Assembly: GCA_024636075.1 (NCBI GenBank)
Contig: JAGXHS010000173.1
Coordinates: forward strand, 1 to 45,966
Direction of reading: 5' to 3'
Length of the DNA stretch: 45,966 nt
Origin: Propionibacteriaceae bacterium
GTDB taxonomy: Bacteria > Actinomycetota > Actinomycetes > Propionibacteriales > Propionibacteriaceae
The translations under genes and the position numbers were made by a program. The notes under the pieces were generated by a model. It was not told where the DNA came from. It did not search any database and saw nothing but the letters and a program-made list of their open reading frames with translations. Below, one piece after another: positions 42,557-45,966 of this stretch (its first letter is position 1; every line of letters begins with the position of its first letter).

Positions 42557-43276
42557 ATGCGCAACAATGATCGGTGGGGACGGTTGCTGGCAAGTGCGTC
42601 AGCAGCCGTCCTCGCTGGCACCTGCGCCGCTTGGCTGACGGCGACAGGTGTCACTACCGCCTCATCTGTTGACTCGGCCACAATGACACAGCCTGCCCAG
42701 CAGTCACAGTTCCGGATACCTGCGCACAGCGTCCCGCTGCGTCAGCCGGGCACAGACAGGTTCAGATCCAGCGGCGACACGTCCGTTCCACGGCTGGTTG
42801 CCAAACCGGCCTCACCGCAAACCTCACGAGTGATCACACCCAGTCGCCTCGTCGTAGATTCTTCTCGGATCCGGATGCCGATTCAACCAGTCGGTGTAGC
42901 CGCGGGCGGGGAGATGGAGCTTCCCGAGGACCCCGACGTGCTCGGCTGGTACCGCTACGGTCCGGCGCCGGGGAGCGAATCGGGAGCCGTTGTGATGGCG
43001 GCCCACGTCGACTCCGCGACCCTCGGGGTGGGCCCGTTGGCCGATCTGGAACGCGTCAGCAAGGGAGATGTCATCAGCGTCGAGACCACCGACGGACCAG
43101 TCTCGTACAAGGTCCAGGAAGTGGTGCAACTCGACAAGAAGAAGCTGGACACCGAATGGCTGTTCGACCGCACGGGACCGGCGCGGCTGCACCTGGTCAC
43201 CTGTGGTGGAAGCTATGACCGTACGTTGGGGGAGTACTCTGCCAATGTTGTACTTGTCGCACTTGCGGTCGCCTGA
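42557..43276 (+). CDS. Class F-like sortase
   Basis: 239 aa. An N-terminal hydrophobic segment (residues about 9-34) is followed by a low-complexity linker and a sortase domain: His150 in VMAAHVDSATLG, Cys216 in LHLVTCGGSYDR. Class F sortases usually end with an Arg shortly before the last strand; here that stretch is LGEYSANVVLVALA, with no Arg. Arg222, six residues after Cys216, is the only Arg beyond the Cys. The gene starts four bases after the DUF4397 stop, without a ribosome site of its own, so it is probably coupled and its likely substrate is that protein. Confidence 0.88.
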   Translation: MRNNDRWGRLLASASAAVLAGTCAAWLTATGVTTASSVDSATMTQPAQQSQFRIPAHSVPLRQPGTDRFRSSGDTSVPRLVAKPASPQTSRVITPSRLVVDSSRIRMPIQPVGVAAGGEMELPEDPDVLGWYRYGPAPGSESGAVVMAAHVDSATLGVGPLADLERVSKGDVISVETTDGPVSYKVQEVVQLDKKKLDTEWLFDRTGPARLHLVTCGGSYDRTLGEYSANVVLVALAVA

Positions 43277-43290
43277 CAGCACCGTAGACT
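43263..43290 (+). promoter_or_regulatory. Promoter of the ECF sigma factor, near-leaderless
   Basis: TTGCGG (43263-43268) and TAGACT (43285-43290) with a 16-base spacer. The -10 box ends eight bases before ATG 43299 and there is no Shine-Dalgarno sequence. It overlaps the end of the sortase gene. Confidence 0.45.
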
Positions 43291-43298
43291 TCCCTGAT

Positions 43299-43871
43299 AT
43301 GAGCAATGCCGCTGCCGACGAGGACGCGGTCGAGCTTGCCCGCCGATTGGTTGGCGGCTCATCAGGGGCCCTGAGCGAGGTGTATCAGCGCTATTCCGCA
43401 CTGGTCTTCACGCTGGCCCTGCGATTGCTGAACAACCGGGAGGACGCCGAGGATGTCACCCAACAGACGTTCGTCGCGGCCTGGCAGAGCCGGGAGAACC
43501 TGCAGGTGGCGCCCAACGCGTTGCCGCGCTGGCTGGTCGGCATCGCCCGGCACCGGATAGCCGACGTACGAGAACAACATCGTCGCTCGTCCCGCAATCT
43601 GCAAGCCGTGGCGCAGACCACCACTACCGAGGCGGCGACCGACGAGACGCGGCAGGTGGCGGACCGATTGCTGATCGCCGATGCACTGCAGGACATCGGG
43701 CCCCCGAAGTCGCAGATCCTGTGGATGGCCTACGCCGAAGGAGCCCGACTGCAAGATGTGGCAGATCACCTGGAGATGCCGCTGAGTACTGTGAAGAGCC
43801 ACGCCCGTCGAGGGCTGCTGCAATTGAGATCATTGGTGGAGGAGGTGAGTGATGGTACGGCGATGGGCTGA
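43299..43871 (+). CDS. ECF RNA polymerase sigma factor (SigK-like)
   Basis: 190 aa from ATG 43299 (MSNAAADEDAVELARRLVGG); the frame is open upstream but lies within the sortase gene. Region 2 is SALVFTLALRLLNNREDAEDVTQQTFVAAWQS with RWLVGIARHRIADVREQHR; region 4 is GPPKSQILWMAYAEGARLQDVADHLEMPLSTVKSHARRGLLQLRSL. The gene that follows is an RskA-type anti-sigma factor and overlaps by 23 bases, which points to the SigK group. The regulon is unknown; the neighbouring DUF4397 and sortase genes are the obvious candidates. Confidence 0.92.
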   Translation: MSNAAADEDAVELARRLVGGSSGALSEVYQRYSALVFTLALRLLNNREDAEDVTQQTFVAAWQSRENLQVAPNALPRWLVGIARHRIADVREQHRRSSRNLQAVAQTTTTEAATDETRQVADRLLIADALQDIGPPKSQILWMAYAEGARLQDVADHLEMPLSTVKSHARRGLLQLRSLVEEVSDGTAMG

Positions 43872-44442
43872 TGACGCGACACCTGGTTTTGATGACGAGG
43901 TGGTGGCGGAGCTGCTCGGCCGCCTCGGTGAGGAGGACCCGGGCGGCGTCCAGTGGGCGCAGCCACCCGCCTCGGTCTGGGACGGCGTGCAAGCGGCCAT
44001 CACCGCACCCACTCCGCGGTTCTCTCGCCGCATCACGTTGTCGTTGGCGGCGCTCGGTGTCGCCGTTGGAGCGACGGGCGGCGGACTGTTCTGGCGGGAG
44101 CGTCCCGGTCAGGTGATCTTCCGGGCCGTGCTGAGGACTCTGGACACCCAGGTACAGCGCGGCACCGCAGAACTGCGCAAAAAGGGCGACCAGCTGTTCC
44201 TGGTGATCGACACGCCCGAGCCGTTCACCGTGTCGTCCGGCTACATCGAGGTGTGGCTGATCAACACCGACGGTGAGCGAATGATGTCCGTGGGGGTCTA
44301 CTCTTCCCAGCAGCAGGAGAGCTTCCCCGTGACCCAGACCATGATTGACGAGGCCTACACGATCGTCGACATCTCCGCGGAGGACTACGACGGTGTCGTG
44401 ACGCACTCGGGTAACTCGTTGGTGCGCGGCCAGCTTCAGTGA
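43849..44442 (+). CDS. RskA-like membrane anti-sigma factor
   Basis: 197 aa from GTG 43849; ATG 43852 is equally good with GGAGGAGG upstream. The cytoplasmic N-terminus (1-60) is short and has no zinc-binding His-x3-Cys-x2-Cys. One membrane segment covers about residues 62-82 (ITLSLAALGVAVGATGGGLF). The outer domain has SSGYIEVWLINTDGERMMSVGVYSS and YTIVDISAEDYDGVVTHSGNSLVRGQL, the pattern of the anti-sigma-K C-terminal domain. Such proteins hold the sigma factor until cut by membrane proteases. It overlaps the sigma gene, so the two are made together. Confidence 0.87.
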   Translation: MMVRRWADDATPGFDDEVVAELLGRLGEEDPGGVQWAQPPASVWDGVQAAITAPTPRFSRRITLSLAALGVAVGATGGGLFWRERPGQVIFRAVLRTLDTQVQRGTAELRKKGDQLFLVIDTPEPFTVSSGYIEVWLINTDGERMMSVGVYSSQQQESFPVTQTMIDEAYTIVDISAEDYDGVVTHSGNSLVRGQLQ

Positions 44443-44473
44443 GACCGATTCAGATTTGAGGCGGGTAGTGAGT

Positions 44474-44479
44474 TAGGCT
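44474..44479 (+). promoter_or_regulatory. -10 element of secG, leaderless type
   Basis: TAGGCT ends seven bases before GTG 44487, 32 bases after the anti-sigma stop. No Shine-Dalgarno sequence is present, so secG has its own leaderless promoter. Confidence 0.5.
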
Positions 44480-44486
44480 GGCAGGC

Positions 44487-44750
44487 GTGATTGTGGCACC
44501 GCTGATGACTTGGCCGATTCTTAGCTTGTCGATCGTGCTCGTTGTGCTGAGCATCGTGCTCGCCATGTTCATCCTGCTGCACAAGGGTCGCGGTGGTGGC
44601 ATGTCGGATCTCTTTGGTGGGGGCATGTCGACAGGCATGGGCGGTACCTCGGTGGCTGAACGCAACCTTGATCGCCTCACCGTCATTGTTGGTCTGCTCT
44701 GGTTGACCTGCATCATCGCCTTGACAGTGCTGTATCGGTTAGGTTTCTGA
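44487..44750 (+). CDS. secG: Preprotein translocase subunit SecG
   Basis: 87 aa with two hydrophobic segments (about residues 8-32 and 64-86) around the conserved loop LLHKGRGGGMSDLFGGGMSTGMGGTSVAERNLDRLT. SecG assists SecYE in protein export. The position between the glycolytic genes and 6-phosphogluconolactonase matches other actinobacteria, with the surface-protein unit inserted after tpiA. rbpA follows after 45 bases. Confidence 0.95.
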   Translation: MIVAPLMTWPILSLSIVLVVLSIVLAMFILLHKGRGGGMSDLFGGGMSTGMGGTSVAERNLDRLTVIVGLLWLTCIIALTVLYRLGF

Positions 44751-44795
44751 TCCGGGCGATACCCAAGGACTCAGGCAACACGCTAGGAGAGACAC

Positions 44796-45152
44796 GTGGT
44801 TGGTGGCAGCGCAATTCGGGGCAGTCGCATTGGCGCCGGCCCGATGGGTGAGGCTGAGCGGGGAGACACTGCCCCGCGGCAGCACGTCAGCTTCTTCTGC
44901 AGCAACGGCCATGAAACGCGACCCGCTTTCGCGGCCGAGGCGCAGGTGCCGGATGCCTGGGACTGCCCGCGCTGCGGGCTTCCAGCCAACATGGACGCCC
45001 TGAACCCGCCGCCACCGCCGAAGGTGCTTCCCTACAAGACGCACCTCGCATACGTGAAGGAACGCCGCAGCGACAAGGAAGCGGCAGCGATTCTTGCGGA
45101 GGCACTGCAGGGTCTGCGAGATCGCCGCGCTCGCGGCGACGTGATCTACTGA
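44796..45152 (+). CDS. rbpA: RNA polymerase-binding protein RbpA
   Basis: 118 aa. RbpA binds the principal sigma factor and RNA polymerase and helps open promoters; it is found only in actinobacteria. The N-terminal tail SAIRGSRIGAGPMGEAERGD, the core with FFCSNGHETRPAF and WDCPRCGLPA (Cys residues of the metal-binding core), and the sigma-interacting domain KTHLAYVKERRSDKEAAAILAEALQGLR are all present. GTG 44796 follows AGGAG (44785-44789) by six bases. Confidence 0.97.
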   Translation: MVGGSAIRGSRIGAGPMGEAERGDTAPRQHVSFFCSNGHETRPAFAAEAQVPDAWDCPRCGLPANMDALNPPPPPKVLPYKTHLAYVKERRSDKEAAAILAEALQGLRDRRARGDVIY

Positions 45153-45162
45153 TTCGCGCCCA

Positions 45163-45196
45163 CGTGTGACGCGCTCCTGCGTGTGACGCGCTCCTG
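45163..45196. repeat. 17-base perfect tandem repeat between rbpA and pgl
   Basis: Two adjoining copies of CGTGTGACGCGCTCCTG at 45163-45179 and 45180-45196 fill most of the 49-base gap between the convergent genes. They have no internal hairpin that resembles a terminator. Confidence 0.95.
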
Positions 45197-45201
45197 ACCG
45201 A

Positions 45202-45930
45202 TCAGAGGCTGCACTGGTAGCGGGGCAGGCCGGCCGCTGCCTCCTCGTCCAGGAACCACAAGGTCACATCCCGCCCGTGCACATGACTCCCTGGCACCGT
45301 CGGGTCTCCATCGAGAGCCCTCGCCACTGCTCGGGCTTTGTCGGCCCCACTGACCAGGACCCACACCTGATCCGATCGGTTCAATGCGTTGAAGGTGAGC
45401 GAGATCCTCTCCGACGGCGGCTTCGGCGCATCGGTGACACCGATCGCCAACGCCTTGGTGCTGTCGAAGCTCGGGTGATCAGGGAATATCGACGCCACAT
45501 GCCCGTCCCAGCCCATCCCCAGCAGGCAGATGTCGAAACGGGTGTCACCCAGTTCCTCGGCATAGGCGAACGCCGAGTCACCCGGGTCCGCTTTGCCGGT
45601 GCTTGCTGGCATCGAGTGCGTCTGGGACGATTCGAGGTGCAAGGTCCGCGCCAGCACGGCGAGCGCCTGCAAGGCGTTGCGGTCAGGATCACCGGTCTCG
45701 AGGAATCTTTCGTCCCCCCACCACAGGTGCAGCCGGGTGGGGTCCAGATCGCTGGCAGGCACCCGGTCGGCGAACTCGGCGTACATGCGGTTGGCGATCC
45801 GGCCACCGGTGAGGCACAGGTGAACGACGTCCTTGTCGCGTTGCACTTCGACCAATGACCGGAGCAATCGTTCCGCCACAGCAGGAGCAAGGCTGTCCGC
45901 GTCGCGGTGCCGCATGACACGTGAACTCAC
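45202..45930 (-). CDS. pgl: 6-phosphogluconolactonase
   Basis: 242 aa from the GTG at 45930; an ATG at 45915 is an alternative. It hydrolyses 6-phosphogluconolactone in the oxidative pentose phosphate pathway. Motifs: HLCLTGGRIANRMYAE, LHLWWGDERFLETGDPDRNA and CLLGMGWDGHVASIFPDHPSF, the glucosamine/galactosamine-6-phosphate isomerase fold. The start appears to overlap the stop of the upstream gene (GTGA), suggesting an operon that enters the window from the right, probably zwf-opcA-pgl as in other actinobacteria. Confidence 0.93.
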   Translation of the reverse strand: MSSRVMRHRDADSLAPAVAERLLRSLVEVQRDKDVVHLCLTGGRIANRMYAEFADRVPASDLDPTRLHLWWGDERFLETGDPDRNALQALAVLARTLHLESSQTHSMPASTGKADPGDSAFAYAEELGDTRFDICLLGMGWDGHVASIFPDHPSFDSTKALAIGVTDAPKPPSERISLTFNALNRSDQVWVLVSGADKARAVARALDGDPTVPGSHVHGRDVTLWFLDEEAAAGLPRYQCSL

Positions 45931-45966
45931 GCCGAACCACCACCAGTGAGCCGAGCTGTCTCGGCC
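45927..45966 (-). CDS. Possible C-terminal end of the gene upstream of pgl
   Basis: On the minus strand a frame open to the window edge reads AETARLTGGGSA and stops in a TGA that overlaps the pgl GTG by four bases. In other actinobacteria opcA lies here; twelve residues are too few to confirm it. Confidence 0.3.
   Translation of the reverse strand, partial: AETARLTGGGSA

Noticed and set aside
45277..45858. 193-residue plus-strand frame opposite pgl
   Set aside because: Antisense to clear 6-phosphogluconolactonase motifs, no ribosome site.

Overview
The window is 45,966 bases of high-GC DNA from the chromosome of an actinobacterium (class Actinomycetes). The evidence is a Gram-positive division and cell-wall cluster with SepF, DivIVA and FtsQ but no FtsA in the segment shown, together with WhiA, RbpA, an ANTAR response regulator of the PdtaR type, a mycothiol-type (DinB-like) protein, sortases and a SigK/RskA-like pair. 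The end of MurE carries the DNPR motif, which fits a diaminopimelate peptidoglycan. The gene order does not match Mycobacterium or Streptomyces closely enough to name a genus. There is no phage, insertion sequence, CRISPR array or rRNA. Coding density is very high and no gap without a gene reaches 300 bases.

Layout. (1) 1-14750, + strand: the dcw cluster murE(partial)-murF-mraY-murD-ftsW-murG-murC-ftsQ-ftsZ-pgeF-sepF-yggT-divIVA. It makes and polymerises lipid II and assembles the Z ring. A DksA/TraR zinc-finger protein, lspA and an rluD-type pseudouridine synthase follow. (2) 14763-23150: pyk, tRNA-Leu(CAA), pdtaR, a hotdog thioesterase, polA, a lone sortase, rpsA and coaE. (3) 23127-26148, - strand: a compact redox operon holding a short secreted or membrane Pro/Ser/Thr stalk protein, ApbE, a ferric-reductase-like heme membrane protein, a NuoF-like flavin/Fe-S protein and a 3Fe-4S ferredoxin. 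(4) 26235-35535: uvrB, a TerC membrane protein, a mycothiol-dependent-isomerase-like protein, uvrA, a Tat-exported Rieske protein and uvrC. (5) 35532-41628: rapZ-yvcK-whiA, then gap-pgk-tpiA with a hairpin between gap and pgk and a strong terminator after tpiA. (6) 41690-44442: a surface-protein unit of a DUF4397 protein, a class F-like sortase, an ECF sigma factor and an RskA-like anti-sigma factor. (7) 44474-45966: secG, rbpA, and 6-phosphogluconolactonase on the - strand, with the last codons of a further - strand gene at the edge.

The observation that recurs through the window is a TANNNT -10 element (one copy starts with A) placed exactly 6-8 bases before an ATG or GTG, with no Shine-Dalgarno sequence. 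Nine genes show it, so they are probably transcribed as leaderless mRNAs. It also corrects several start codons (polA, uvrB, the ECF sigma factor, the DinB-like protein). The two most unusual gene sets are the DUF4397/sortase/SigK-RskA unit, where the likely substrate has a hydrophobic, Arg-rich C-terminus but no LPxTG motif and the sortase seems to lack the usual catalytic Arg, and the ApbE redox operon, which has no visible FMN-acceptor domain.
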